Below, in pieces: positions 20,465 through 29,783 of a DNA stretch of 46,234 nt. Origin of the DNA: Acinetobacter lactucae (lineage in GTDB: Bacteria > Pseudomonadota > Gammaproteobacteria > Pseudomonadales > Moraxellaceae). Below the pieces are notes generated by a model. The model was not told where the DNA came from, made no database searches, and saw only the letters and a program-made list of their open reading frames with translations. The translations under genes were made by a program, and so were the position numbers. The stretch lies in the NCBI RefSeq assembly GCF_013344765.1, contig NZ_JABVBF010000006.1, positions 1-46,234 of the forward strand, given 5' to 3'. Position 1 is the first letter of the stretch. Each line of letters starts with the position of its first letter.

Positions 20465-21272
20465 ATTGCGCTTCTGAAAGACATAAATTTGAAATGATGC
20501 TGTTACTTCTAATTGCGCTTGCTGCTCTAACTGCAAGCGACGCTCAGGAGAAGCTTTGTAAGCATAAGGCGTCATAGCAATCAGATTTTTTAAGGCCTGC
20601 TGATCAAGCACAAACGGCGCATCAATAATTTGCTCTCGCTTTAGCTCAAATAAATCTTGCAACTGCTCCACAAACTTTTCTGGTGTGTGAGGATTCACTT
20701 GCTCAAAAAGAGCCTCGCGCATAGCATACAAGTGTTCAGAGGCAGGTGTAACAACTATTAAATAACCATCATCTTTTAAAACACGCACAATTTCCGTTTG
20801 TGGAATCGGACTAAACAAACTAGTACAGGCATCCATACTCCGATCTAACACAGGTAAAGTCGCACCAGTTCCCACGACCCAAGTCACCTCATTATTCAGC
20901 TTTGCTGCACGCTGCACCGCATTTTGCGATATCAACACCAACGCACTGCTCAACCACTTGCTGCATAGCACTTGTATAGTAGCCCTCACCACATCCGATA
21001 TCGAGTATCGCTTTTACATTGAGTTGCTTTAATAAGGTGACTACAGCCTGCTGTAAAGGCAGATAATAACCACCTTGTAAAAAAGCTCGTCGCGCATCTA
21101 CTGACTCGGGTGTATCACCCGGGTTTTTACTATGTTTATGTTGCACAACGTGTAAATTGACATAGCCTTGTTTAGCCACATCATAACTATGTCCTTGCTC
21201 ACATCGCCAAGTTCTTTCACTTAAATTCAAGAACTGACGACACACAGGACACATTAGAATTTGCTTAGTCAC
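20450..21272 (-). pseudogene. rlmA: 23S rRNA (guanine-N1)-methyltransferase, frameshifted
   Basis: The two halves together give an RlmA-type enzyme that methylates G745 of 23S rRNA. The 5' half (21272 to about 20925) has the N-terminal zinc finger (CPVC with WRCEQGHSYD) and the SAM motif LDIGCGEGYYTSAM, then runs out of frame after GVDIAK and stops at TAA. The 3' half resumes in another frame with NAVQRAAKLNNEVTW and contains the rest, through MDACTSLFSP to the C-terminus. The break is in a short A run (TTTT on the plus strand, 20922-20925). Two extra A would restore GVDIAKNAVQRAAK, which aligns without gaps to the E. coli enzyme as I remember it. It may be a true mutation or a sequencing error. 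The gene begins two bases after the upstream gene's stop. Confidence 0.85.
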
Positions 21273-21274
21273 GT

Positions 21275-21607
21275 TTAATTATTCTCTTGTTCTTTTTGTT
21301 GTAAATAAGCCTTAGCGTGCACTCCAACAAAGGTACGGCCTGCATTTGTACCACTAATCCACTCATCTACCTGAAACAAATCAAACAGACCTACTTTGAC
21401 TAAGGTTGGAATTGCGATCTTTAATTCCTCTTCAATCTGTCCTCTTTGCCCTGCATTATATAATTCAATATTGTGCAGCATTGTGGCTACAGTTCCTGTT
21501 TGAACCTGACTTCCATCTTTAAGTACGACCTGAGGCAATACTTCGCCCTCACCAACCACTTTTTGATTAATTACAGATAATTGGTCTAGACCAGCAACTT
21601 TTGTCAT
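21275..21607 (-). CDS. Small conserved protein of unknown function
   Basis: 110 residues, soluble, with no signal peptide, membrane helix or metal motif. It reads as a compact acidic domain: GEGEVLPQVVLKDGSQVQTGTVATMLHNI followed by a helical segment and a C-terminal KAYLQQKEQENN tail. I do not recognise a functional family. It lies between the mraY terminator and rlmA, and its stop codon almost touches the rlmA start, so the two share a transcript. The coding sequence looks normal for the window and the ATG has GGAGAGA upstream, so I take it as real. Confidence 0.75.
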   Translation of the reverse strand: MTKVAGLDQLSVINQKVVGEGEVLPQVVLKDGSQVQTGTVATMLHNIELYNAGQRGQIEEELKIAIPTLVKVGLFDLFQVDEWISGTNAGRTFVGVHAKAYLQQKEQENN

Positions 21608-21620
21608 TCATCTCTCCAAT

Positions 21621-21645
21621 AAAAAAAGCCAGTAGAACTGGCTTT
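21621..21645 (-). terminator. Intrinsic terminator after mraY
   Basis: On the minus strand, AAAGCCAGT and ACTGGCTTT (9-base arms, loop TCT) are followed by more T, giving seven in a row. It closes the rsmH-to-mraY transcript and isolates it from the small gene and rlmA downstream. The other genes expected in the division/cell-wall cluster (murD, ftsW and so on) do not follow. Confidence 0.9.
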
Positions 21646-21666
21646 ATATTGACACTAAAATAAGAT

Positions 21667-22785
21667 CTATCGCAATTTTAAAGTCATTAGACCTAAAACT
21701 ACTAATATAATTGTAATAATCCAAAAACGAATCACAACTTGCGTTTCTTTCCAGCCCTGCTTTTCATAGTGATGATGCAGTGGCGCCATTAAGAACACAC
21801 GTTTATTACGCATTCGCAAAGAGCCAATTTGTAAGAATACAGATACTGCCTCCATTACAAATACACCGCCCATAATTGCAAATACGATTTCTTGGCGAAC
21901 CATAACTGCAATTGTTCCAAGCATCGCACCCAAAGCTAAAGCACCGACATCACCCATAAACACTTGAGCAGGGTGCGCGTTATACCAAAGGAATGCCAAG
22001 CCTGCACCAATCATGGCAGAACAGATTACTACGAGTTCAGATGTATATTTCACATATGGAATATGTAAATAGTTAGCGAAACGGATGTCACCAGACAAGT
22101 AAGCAAATACACCTAAACCTGTTGCTACCATGACGACCGGCATAATTGCCAAGCCATCTAAACCATCCGTTAAGTTAACTGCGTTAGAAGCACCATTAAT
22201 CACCAAATAGGTAAATACAATAAATGCCAAACCTAAAGGAACAATTGAGAGCGGAATTGAAAGATTCTTAAAGAATGGAATCAATAAATCCAGCATGTTT
22301 GCCGTATGTTCTGCATTGGACTGTTGAGTTGCGATTAAATATAACGCAATACCAGCCCCAAGGGATGCAACAGAAGTCCAGAAAAACTTCTTACGTGCAG
22401 GTAAACCCGCATTGTCTTTATAGCGAATTTTAATCCAGTCATCTGCCCAGCCTACAGCACCAAACACAACCATTACACCAAGCACAATCCAGACATAAGG
22501 GTTAGATAAATCAGCCCATAGCAAAGTACTAATACCAATTGAAAGCAGAATTAAAATTCCACCCATGGTTGGTGTACCCATTTTTTTAGCATGATTTTCA
22601 GGAGCAAACGAACTTACTGCCTGACCGTATTTTAACGCTTGTAATTTACGAATCATGATCGGTCCAAGGACCAGACCAATGGTCAGTGAAGTTAATACAC
22701 TGAGTAAAGAACGTAATGTTAAATAACGAACGACCTGAAACGAGCTGTGATAGCCCGCAAGTTGTTCAAACAACCATAACAGCAT
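21667..22785 (-). CDS. mraY: Phospho-N-acetylmuramoyl-pentapeptide transferase
   Basis: 372 residues with about ten membrane helices. It transfers phospho-MurNAc-pentapeptide to undecaprenyl phosphate, giving lipid I, at the inner face of the cytoplasmic membrane. Diagnostic motifs: [14 protein letters not shown] (cytoplasmic loop), [10 protein letters not shown] with the conserved Asp pair, [30 protein letters not shown], and [13 protein letters not shown] near the C-terminus. The gene begins immediately after the murF stop codon and is followed by an intrinsic terminator. Confidence 0.98.
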   Translation of the reverse strand: MLLWLFEQLAGYHSSFQVVRYLTLRSLLSVLTSLTIGLVLGPIMIRKLQALKYGQAVSSFAPENHAKKMGTPTMGGILILLSIGISTLLWADLSNPYVWIVLGVMVVFGAVGWADDWIKIRYKDNAGLPARKKFFWTSVASLGAGIALYLIATQQSNAEHTANMLDLLIPFFKNLSIPLSIVPLGLAFIVFTYLVINGASNAVNLTDGLDGLAIMPVVMVATGLGVFAYLSGDIRFANYLHIPYVKYTSELVVICSAMIGAGLAFLWYNAHPAQVFMGDVGALALGAMLGTIAVMVRQEIVFAIMGGVFVMEAVSVFLQIGSLRMRNKRVFLMAPLHHHYEKQGWKETQVVIRFWIITIILVVLGLMTLKLR

Positions 22786-24186
22786 TTAAAGTTTCTCCAT
22801 CAAATCAGCCATCAACGTTTCCATATGAGTAAAGCGAGAACCTTTAAACAGGAAACTCATGGACTGGGGTTGATGTGTTTGGATTAGATTGATTAAAAAT
22901 GGAAGCGCCTCAGCTTGTGTCTGAAATGCTTTCACTTTATTAGAATGAGAGTCTGCACCCTCGAGAGCTGCTGGAGCGAACTGTCCAACTGCAATAATAT
23001 GATCTAAAGGAAGCTCGGCAAGATCACGACCCAAATCATGATGCTCTTGCCAACTGCTATCACCTAACTCTCCAATATCCCCCATGACCATCACTTTTAT
23101 GCCTTGTTGCTGCAACAACACTTGTGCAGCAGCGCGCATAGAAGTCGGATTGGCATTGTAGGTATCATCAATAAATAAGTAAGGTGATTTATGAATAAAG
23201 TTAAGACGACCTTTGGCTCCCTGAGCTTGCTCTAAGCCTTGGACAATATCTTCTAGTCCAATACCAATCGCTAAAGCAAAAGCTACAGCTGCGGTCGCAT
23301 TTTGAACATTATGTTCACCCGCAAAAGGAAGTTTAACTGCACTAGTACCTTGCGGTGTATGAAGGTTAAAATTCGTTGACTGAGGCAATAATTCCACATC
23401 TGTTGCATAGACATCGCCCCCTGCACCAAATGTAGAAATATGATGAGCTTTTGCAGCATCAAGAATCTCAGCAGTGAAGTCATCTTGTTGCGGCACGATT
23501 GCAACACCATTTGGTAAAATATGACGATAAATTTCCGATTTAGCGCGGCAAATACCTTCACGGCCACCAAATTCGCCTAGATGAGCTGTACCAATATTTA
23601 AAATACCTGCAACATGGGGCTGAACGAGTTTTGATGTGTAATCAATCTCGCCTTGATGGCTTGCACCCAACTCCATCACCGCATATTGATGTTCCTTGCG
23701 AAGCTCGAGCAACATCATCGGTACACCAAGGTCATTATTTAAATTGCCTCGGGTGATTAGCGTCGGTGCCAAGCGCGACAATATACTTCCCAGCATTTCT
23801 TTGGTCGTAGTTTTACCACTACTCCCCGTCAAGGCAATTACCTTTAATTGTGAGTTTTGCTCACGGCGATAAGCGCCAAGTTGTCCTAAAGCCAATCGGG
23901 TATCAGTAACAACGAGTTGTGCAATATCTACATCTAGCGGACGTTCAACAATGGCGATTTGACAACCATTCGCTGCAACCTGAGCTACAAAGTCGTGTGC
24001 ATCAAAACGTTCACCTTTTAGTGCTAAAAAGGCATCCCCAGTTTCCGCATGACGCGAGTCCGTCAAAATACGTTTAATTTCAGTTTGAGGGATCTGGTCT
24101 TTATGCCAGTAGCCCTGTGTTGCCTGTTGTAATTGTTGAGCGGTCCACGGTTCCAAAGGCACGGTACTGGTGGTTGAAGTATGCAT
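22786..24186 (-). CDS. murF: UDP-MurNAc-tripeptide:D-Ala-D-Ala ligase
   Basis: 466 residues. It adds D-Ala-D-Ala to UDP-MurNAc-tripeptide in the cytoplasm using ATP, the last soluble precursor step. The Mur-ligase P-loop is LTGSSGKTTTKEM near residue 119; NLNNDLGVPMMLLEL and VMELGASHQGEIDYT follow. The C-terminal domain begins near IDDTYNANPTSMRAA, a MurF signature. The N-terminus matches normal MurF after a short extension. It begins eight bases after the murE stop and abuts mraY. Confidence 0.98.
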   Translation of the reverse strand: MHTSTTSTVPLEPWTAQQLQQATQGYWHKDQIPQTEIKRILTDSRHAETGDAFLALKGERFDAHDFVAQVAANGCQIAIVERPLDVDIAQLVVTDTRLALGQLGAYRREQNSQLKVIALTGSSGKTTTKEMLGSILSRLAPTLITRGNLNNDLGVPMMLLELRKEHQYAVMELGASHQGEIDYTSKLVQPHVAGILNIGTAHLGEFGGREGICRAKSEIYRHILPNGVAIVPQQDDFTAEILDAAKAHHISTFGAGGDVYATDVELLPQSTNFNLHTPQGTSAVKLPFAGEHNVQNATAAVAFALAIGIGLEDIVQGLEQAQGAKGRLNFIHKSPYLFIDDTYNANPTSMRAAAQVLLQQQGIKVMVMGDIGELGDSSWQEHHDLGRDLAELPLDHIIAVGQFAPAALEGADSHSNKVKAFQTQAEALPFLINLIQTHQPQSMSFLFKGSRFTHMETLMADLMEKL

Positions 24187-24194
24187 AATTTGTC

Positions 24195-25694
24195 CTATTG
24201 TGCAGGGTAAGCAGCGTCTACAGTATGGTGTTGCGCAGCAATCGCTGATTGAACTTCAACAACATCATCAAACCAGTGACGCACGCCATTAATTTCTTGA
24301 TAATTTTCATGTCCTTTACCAGCAATCACAACAATATCACCAGTCTGAGCCTGCTGTGCAACAAATTTAATTGCTTCACGGCGGTCATGAATTTCATGCA
24401 TACGGTGCCCTGAAAAATCGATTCCTTGCTTCATGTCAGCAAAAATTTGCTCAGGGTCTTCTGTTCTTGGATTATCCGAAGTCAAAATAACTGGATTTGC
24501 GCCATCCAGAGCTGCTTGAGTCATGAGTGGGCGCTTACCGCGATCACGGTCCCCGCCACACCCAAATACGGCCCAAAGTTGATTAGACACATGACGTTTT
24601 AATGTTTTAAGCACTTGAATTAATGCATCTGGTGTATGTGCATAATCAACAACAAATAAACGCTCACCATCACGAATAACTTGCATTCGGCCAGGTGCAC
24701 CAATCAATTTAGGCACAAAACTAACTAATGCTTCTAAATCAAAGCCTGCTTGCTCAGCAGCTATAAGTGCTGCAACCAAGTTTTCGACATTAAAGTGGCC
24801 CAACAATGGACTTTGCACAGCAAAAGAACCTTGCTGGCTTACTAAATTAAATGTCGCTCCTGCCAAACTGTAACTTAGGTCAGTAATATAATAATCAGCA
24901 GTATTTTGTGTCAGTGAATACGTTAAAATTTTCGGTTGAGCAGGATTTTGCTTTGCCGCATTGATCATAAGAGCAGCATGCTCATCATCTAAATTAATAA
25001 CGGCTACTTTTAAAGAACTAAAACGGAATAAAAGAGCCTTAGCTTCTGCATAAGCTTCTAAAGTCCCGTGGTAATCCAGATGATCACGACTCAAATTGCT
25101 ATAAACAGCAATCTCAATCGCACAACCATTTAAACGGCCTTGTTCCAAACCATGTGAACTTGCTTCTAAAGAAGCAAAAGTTGCACCTTGTTTTGCATAA
25201 TCATGCAATGCATTTTGCAGTTGTAAAGCATCAAGCGTCGTGTGAGTTGATGGTGTTAAGTCTGGCAAAATACCATTGCCTGTAGTGCCCATCACAGCAC
25301 AGCGCTGTTGTTGTGAGCTAATTAATTCAGCCACTAGACGCGAAATTGTGGTTTTACCATTTGTACCAGTCACTGCAATAATACGCACTGGTGTTACGGG
25401 ATCTATAAGTTGTAAATAACGTTCTTGCCATTCACCCATACGTTGACGCACATCAGAACACACCCACTCATTCGCTACGCCTAACTCAGTCTCGCTAATA
25501 ATGGCAAGTGCACCATTCCCTAAAGCTGACTCAGCAAAAGCGCGTGTTCTTTCAGGTTGGCTATAACTGGTCAAAGCGATAAAGATCTGACCTGATGCCA
25601 CCTTACGACTGTCTAAACTAAAGCCTTGAAAAGGCTGTTTAGACCACTGTGCATCGATCTTGACTGGATTAATTTCTTGGAAAGAAACAGACAT
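24195..25694 (-). CDS. murE: UDP-MurNAc-tripeptide synthetase (meso-DAP adding)
   Basis: 499 residues. It attaches the third stem residue to UDP-MurNAc-L-Ala-D-Glu. Specificity for meso-diaminopimelate is shown by the DNPR motif (in TSDNPRTEDPEQIFADM), as expected for a Gram-negative. P-loop AVTGTNGKTTISRL near residue 107, carbamylated-Lys region with SSHGLEQGRL, and nucleotide-binding NLSRDHLDYHG are present. The C-terminal domain has DYAHTPDALIQVL and AGKGHENYQEI. It lies three bases after ftsI. Confidence 0.98.
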   Translation of the reverse strand: MSVSFQEINPVKIDAQWSKQPFQGFSLDSRKVASGQIFIALTSYSQPERTRAFAESALGNGALAIISETELGVANEWVCSDVRQRMGEWQERYLQLIDPVTPVRIIAVTGTNGKTTISRLVAELISSQQQRCAVMGTTGNGILPDLTPSTHTTLDALQLQNALHDYAKQGATFASLEASSHGLEQGRLNGCAIEIAVYSNLSRDHLDYHGTLEAYAEAKALLFRFSSLKVAVINLDDEHAALMINAAKQNPAQPKILTYSLTQNTADYYITDLSYSLAGATFNLVSQQGSFAVQSPLLGHFNVENLVAALIAAEQAGFDLEALVSFVPKLIGAPGRMQVIRDGERLFVVDYAHTPDALIQVLKTLKRHVSNQLWAVFGCGGDRDRGKRPLMTQAALDGANPVILTSDNPRTEDPEQIFADMKQGIDFSGHRMHEIHDRREAIKFVAQQAQTGDIVVIAGKGHENYQEINGVRHWFDDVVEVQSAIAAQHHTVDAAYPAQ

Positions 25695-25697
25695 AGC

Positions 25698-27530
25698 TTA
25701 CCTGCGAATAGGATTTTCTGGAGTATCAAGGGGCTTATCAAGCGGTACATTCATTAAGCGCAATGATTCTTGCATAATGCGTGCAAAAACAGGGGCTGCA
25801 ACCAAACCACCGTAATAACGGCCTTGTGGATTTTCAACAACGACAATAACTGCTAATCGAGGGTCACTAATCGGAGCTACGCCTGCAAATAAAGCACGGT
25901 ATTCATTATTTGAATAACCTTTACGGTCTGCTCGAAGTTTATGAGCAGTACCTGTTTTACCACCAACACGATAACCCGGAATATTAGCTTGCTTTGCAGT
26001 ACCACCCGGCATCGTCACTTGCTCGAGCATGAGCAAAACCTGATCAGCAATTTTTGGAGCAAGAACTTGCTCACCTTTAGGTGCTTGATCGAGCTTATGC
26101 AAGCTTAGAGGCATTTTTACGCCATGGTTTGCAAGCATTGCATAGCCTTGCGCCAACTGAAGAATAGTTGCATTTAGACCATAACCATAAGCCATGGTCC
26201 CAAGTTGAGAAGAGTTTAATTTGCTTACAGGAAGTACTAAACCAGAGCTTTCGCCAGGGAACTTCACAGCAGAACGTTTACCAAAACCAGCACGATTAAA
26301 GAAGCTTGGTAATGTTTCCTTAGGAAGTGACAACGCAATTTTTGCCGAACCCACGTTTGAAGATTTGATAATGACGCCACTGACAGTCAAAGCACCATAA
26401 TTGTGGGTATCACGGATAGTATGCCAGCCTAAACGCATTGAACCTGGTGAAGTGTTAACAATAGTATTTGGGGTATATTGTCCAGTTTCGAGTGCGGCAG
26501 AAACTGTAAAAGGTTTCATGGTAGAACCCGGCTCGAACATATCAATCGCACCGCGGTTACGCATGGCATCTTTATTAGATAAACCGTTTTTATCATTCGG
26601 GTTATAAGACGGCCAACTTGTCATGGCCAGAATTTCGCCTGTTTTAACATCTACAGCAATAGCTGTCGCCGAACGGGCATTATTTGCAACACCAGCAGCC
26701 GTTAACTCACGGTACATAATATATTGCAAACGAGAGTCGATACTTAAAGTGATGTTTTCGCCCGGCTCACCTTCACGAATAACTTCTGAAACTTTTAAGC
26801 GGTTACCACGTTTATCACGAATAATTTTTTGTTCGCCATCTACACCAGACAGTTGTTTATTCAACTGCATTTCCAAGCCTTCAATCCCTTGGCCTTCACT
26901 ATTGGTTAAACCAATAATCTGAGCGTTTGGCTGCGGTTGTGGATAATAACGCTTATACGTTTTCTCAGCATAAACGCCTTGGAAGTTACCCTTTGTAATG
27001 AGATCGGCCTGTTGTGGCGGCACTTCTTTTTTCAAAACCAAATAACGAGACCGTGGACGTGCATTCATCTGTTTTTTTAGGTCTGCACGATCTAAACCAA
27101 CCACATCCGCCAACTCATCAAGGTTTAGGTTTTTATCTGGTAATTGTCGTTTTAACTTACGATTATTTGGATCTTTTTTTAGTTCCGCTGTAATTTCTTC
27201 ATATAAGTGCTTGGTATCGAAGTAATCACGTGGATCAATGACAATTTTCATAATCGGCGTACTAATTGCCAAAGGCACGCCATGACGGTCGCTAATCACC
27301 CCACGCATTGCTTCAATACGTTCTGTACGCAAAATATTGGCATTGGCCTTGTTTTGTAAAAAGTCTTTATTAATCACTTGCACATAAAATGCACGTGCAA
27401 TTAATACAACAAAACAGAGCAGTACCGTTGCCCAGAGCAGATAAAACCGCCACATATCAAAGGCAAGAGTTGGTTTTTCCGAAATAGACTGCTGTTTTTT
27501 CCGTGTTTGCTTTGTTCGCTTATCTACCAT
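25698..27530 (-). CDS. ftsI: Division transpeptidase PBP3
   Basis: 610 residues. FtsI cross-links septal peptidoglycan as part of the FtsQLBWI divisome. One membrane helix (about 28-50), pedestal domain, then the transpeptidase with S336-T-M-K339 (in FEPGSTMKPF), S390-S-N392, and K525-T-G527. Numbering coincides with A. baumannii PBP3, supporting the start chosen. At positions where substitutions reduce beta-lactam binding in clinical isolates, the residues are unaltered here: His370, Ala515 and Thr526. The gene lies between ftsL (11 bases upstream) and murE. Confidence 0.98.
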   Translation of the reverse strand: MVDKRTKQTRKKQQSISEKPTLAFDMWRFYLLWATVLLCFVVLIARAFYVQVINKDFLQNKANANILRTERIEAMRGVISDRHGVPLAISTPIMKIVIDPRDYFDTKHLYEEITAELKKDPNNRKLKRQLPDKNLNLDELADVVGLDRADLKKQMNARPRSRYLVLKKEVPPQQADLITKGNFQGVYAEKTYKRYYPQPQPNAQIIGLTNSEGQGIEGLEMQLNKQLSGVDGEQKIIRDKRGNRLKVSEVIREGEPGENITLSIDSRLQYIMYRELTAAGVANNARSATAIAVDVKTGEILAMTSWPSYNPNDKNGLSNKDAMRNRGAIDMFEPGSTMKPFTVSAALETGQYTPNTIVNTSPGSMRLGWHTIRDTHNYGALTVSGVIIKSSNVGSAKIALSLPKETLPSFFNRAGFGKRSAVKFPGESSGLVLPVSKLNSSQLGTMAYGYGLNATILQLAQGYAMLANHGVKMPLSLHKLDQAPKGEQVLAPKIADQVLLMLEQVTMPGGTAKQANIPGYRVGGKTGTAHKLRADRKGYSNNEYRALFAGVAPISDPRLAVIVVVENPQGRYYGGLVAAPVFARIMQESLRLMNVPLDKPLDTPENPIRR

Positions 27531-27541
27531 ACAGCAAGGCC

Positions 27542-27874
27542 TTACTTATTTTGCTCTGAGGTCATCGGTAAAGAAATTACCACCGTTTCTGCAGCAGGTG
27601 GCGAAAACATGCGTAGTTGGGTTACAGCACGCGTACCAATCTGTGCTGTTGCACCGAAGGTTTGTTGCTCAATAAGCAAACGTCCCCATTCAGCATTGAG
27701 ATCATCACGTTCACGCATATAAGAGCTAAGCTCTCTATAATCATGACGATATTCAAATACTTGAAACACCACCATCATGGCACTGATAAAAACAAGCGCC
27801 ACTAATACGGTGTATACCACAACTTTTTTCACCACTTTATTTTCGGTGGTTTCAATTTCATCACTGCTTTTCAT
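27542..27874 (-). CDS. ftsL: Cell division protein FtsL
   Basis: 110 residues with a short cytoplasmic N-terminus, a membrane helix (about 19-41, VVVYTVLVALVFISAMMVVFQVF), and a periplasmic coiled-coil with YRELSSYMRERDDLNAEWGRLLIEQQTF. The WGRLLIEQ segment is typical of FtsL. It forms the FtsQLB complex that activates FtsWI. FtsL sequences are poorly conserved, so position between rsmH and ftsI matters for the assignment. Its start overlaps the rsmH stop by one base (TAATG). Confidence 0.95.
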   Translation of the reverse strand: MKSSDEIETTENKVVKKVVVYTVLVALVFISAMMVVFQVFEYRHDYRELSSYMRERDDLNAEWGRLLIEQQTFGATAQIGTRAVTQLRMFSPPAAETVVISLPMTSEQNK

Positions 27875-28797
27875 TACGCGCCTTTTTGTTCCAAGCGTTC
27901 AGCAACCCGAAGCCATGCACTACGTGAACGTGGGTTCGCTTTTACTTCTTCTTCACTCGCACGAACCCGTGAAATTTTCTTTAACCTTCTTGTATCTACC
28001 TGTTGCTGTGGCATTCCCCAACCAAAATCTTCTGCCAAAGTCGATTCTTTTTGAATAAATTGTTTGATCAAGCGATCTTCAAGGGAATGAAAGCTAATCA
28101 CAGACAAACGTCCTTTTGGTTTTAGTAAGTCTACAGCTTGCGGTAAAAATACTTCAATATCATCTAGTTCTTTATTAATAGCAATACGAATTGCCTGAAA
28201 TGTACGTGTTGCCGGATGCTTATGTTTTTCCCATTTTGGATGAGCTGTTTTAACAAGTTCTGCCAACTGGGCTGTCGTATCGAGTTTTCCAGCCTGTTTA
28301 ATGGCTTTCGCAATACGTCGACTATAACGTTCTTCGCCATATTGATAAATAATATTTGCTAATTGTTCTTCTTCAATTTCAAGTAACCACTCAGCTGCGG
28401 TTAGTCCCTTAGAATTATCCATTCGCATGTCTAGCGGACCATCCTGCATAAAACTGAAACCACGTTCAGCTTGGTCGAGTTGAGGAGATGACACTCCCAA
28501 GTCAGCCATAATGCCATCAACACTCATCACACCAATTTCCTGCATTTTTTCTTTAATATCAGCAAAACTGGCATGAATAATGGTAAATCTCGGATCTTCT
28601 TGCGCCAAAGCAGCCGCAACTTCCAAAGCTTGAGGATCTTTATCAAATGCATATACTCGTGCATTTTCATCAAGTTTCGAGAGCAATAAACGTGTATGCC
28701 CACCTCGTCCGAAGGTTGCATCGATATACACCCCTGTTGTGCGATCTGCCAATAAGCTCTCAATGGTCTCGGAAAGTAAGACAGAAATATGCGACAT
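27874..28797 (-). CDS. rsmH: 16S rRNA (cytosine1402-N4)-methyltransferase
   Basis: 307 residues (formerly MraW). It uses SAM to N4-methylate C1402 of 16S rRNA. Motifs: SVLLSETIESL at the N-terminus, SAM loop IDATFGRGGHTRLLL near residue 26, DGIMADLGVSSPQLD, and GRLSVISFHSLEDRLIKQF near the C-terminus. It is the first gene of the local cell-wall cluster; in many bacteria mraZ precedes it, but the 258 bases upstream hold no gene, so the operon promoter should be there. Confidence 0.98.
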   Translation of the reverse strand: MSHISVLLSETIESLLADRTTGVYIDATFGRGGHTRLLLSKLDENARVYAFDKDPQALEVAAALAQEDPRFTIIHASFADIKEKMQEIGVMSVDGIMADLGVSSPQLDQAERGFSFMQDGPLDMRMDNSKGLTAAEWLLEIEEEQLANIIYQYGEERYSRRIAKAIKQAGKLDTTAQLAELVKTAHPKWEKHKHPATRTFQAIRIAINKELDDIEVFLPQAVDLLKPKGRLSVISFHSLEDRLIKQFIQKESTLAEDFGWGMPQQQVDTRRLKKISRVRASEEEVKANPRSRSAWLRVAERLEQKGA

Positions 28798-29055
28798 AGG
28801 TGTTAAATCATAGCGTTAAAATGTAACTGCACATTATCACCTTGTTTATGACCAACGCCAAACGGCTTTTTGTAGGAAAATATTAATTTTTCATAGATAA
28901 AACCGTTTTGTTAGCACTTTTTAAGCAAAATAAGAAACCAAGAATAATTTTTTATAGCTAAATACGAATTTATAAAAATTATTATTAACCGCTTTACCTA
29001 AAAAATTCTCTTTTTCCTTTACGCTTATTCCGTTAGGGACTCTCATGGATTTACA

Positions 29056-29661
29056 TTAGGACGAGATGAGCTGGCAATCTTTTTTGGCATAGCTACCGAT
29101 TTGCTTTAACCATTTTTGCCTTTGGTCCGAACTTGCTCCACGCACTGTTCCAATATAATTAACTTTGACTCTACTGACCCCACAAAATTGCAAAGTCGCT
29201 TTTTTAAGTTGACGAGTACTTGGTTCACCATAGTACCAACGATAAAACCAGCCCGGCTGATCTAGAGTAGTAATGAGTCGTGCTGATTTGGAGTGTAAAT
29301 GGCCAATAACTCGATTACTGTTTTCTTGGTAACTAAATACAAGATTTGGTAAAAATAGTCGGTCAATAAAACCTTTAGCTATGGCTGGAAGTCCTCCCCA
29401 CCAAACTGGAAAGAACCATACTAAATGATCAGCGGCTTGAATTTTTTCCAACGCATTCATTAAATCAGGTTCCAGATCCATACGTTTCTCATAACCATAT
29501 TTTAAATTAGGCTCGAAATCCAACTTCGCAATTTCTATGAGATCTACATGAACACCTAGTGTTTTTACATGCTCCACATAGTTGTGAGCTAATGCGTGAT
29601 TAAAACTGATATCGGATGGATGACCATTAATAACTACAATACGTTTAGAAAGTTGAGACAT
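29056..29661 (-). CDS. NAD(P)H-dependent quinone oxidoreductase, flavodoxin-like
   Basis: 201 residues of the NAD(P)H dehydrogenase (quinone)/flavodoxin-2 family, related to MdaB, KefF and NQO1. The N-terminal FMN-binding element is RIVVINGHPSDISFNHALAH, and the second FMN/substrate segment is VWFFPVWWGGLPAIAKGFIDR. It would reduce quinones or other electrophiles in the cytoplasm by two electrons. AAGGCGAT precedes the ATG. It diverges from a TetR gene with dyad-symmetric sequence between, so repression by that regulator and induction by a quinone-like compound is plausible, but the inducer cannot be read from sequence. Confidence 0.9.
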   Translation of the reverse strand: MSQLSKRIVVINGHPSDISFNHALAHNYVEHVKTLGVHVDLIEIAKLDFEPNLKYGYEKRMDLEPDLMNALEKIQAADHLVWFFPVWWGGLPAIAKGFIDRLFLPNLVFSYQENSNRVIGHLHSKSARLITTLDQPGWFYRWYYGEPSTRQLKKATLQFCGVSRVKVNYIGTVRGASSDQRQKWLKQIGSYAKKDCQLISS

Positions 29662-29688
29662 ATATCGCCTTTATTGCTGTACATTCAA

Positions 29689-29702
29689 ATATCAATTGAT
29701 AT
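29689..29702. promoter_or_regulatory. Candidate TetR operator 1
   Basis: ATATCAATTGATAT is a perfect 14-base palindrome located 28 bases upstream of the oxidoreductase start. The half TGATATCT recurs at 29752-29759 on the tetR side. This fits binding by a dimeric TetR regulator but could also be chance in AT-rich DNA. Confidence 0.45.
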
Positions 29703-29725
29703 CTGGAATAAATAAGTAGCGAAAA

Positions 29726-29746
29726 TATCTTATAAAAATTAAGATA
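29726..29746. promoter_or_regulatory. Candidate TetR operator 2
   Basis: TATCTTA-N7-TAAGATA, perfect 7-base arms, lies in the middle of the divergent intergenic region, nearer tetR. Its half-sequence differs from that of operator 1, so only one of the two may be the true TetR site. Confidence 0.4.
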
Positions 29747-29783
29747 ACAAGTGATATCTCAACTATTATGTGATCTGGCTCTT

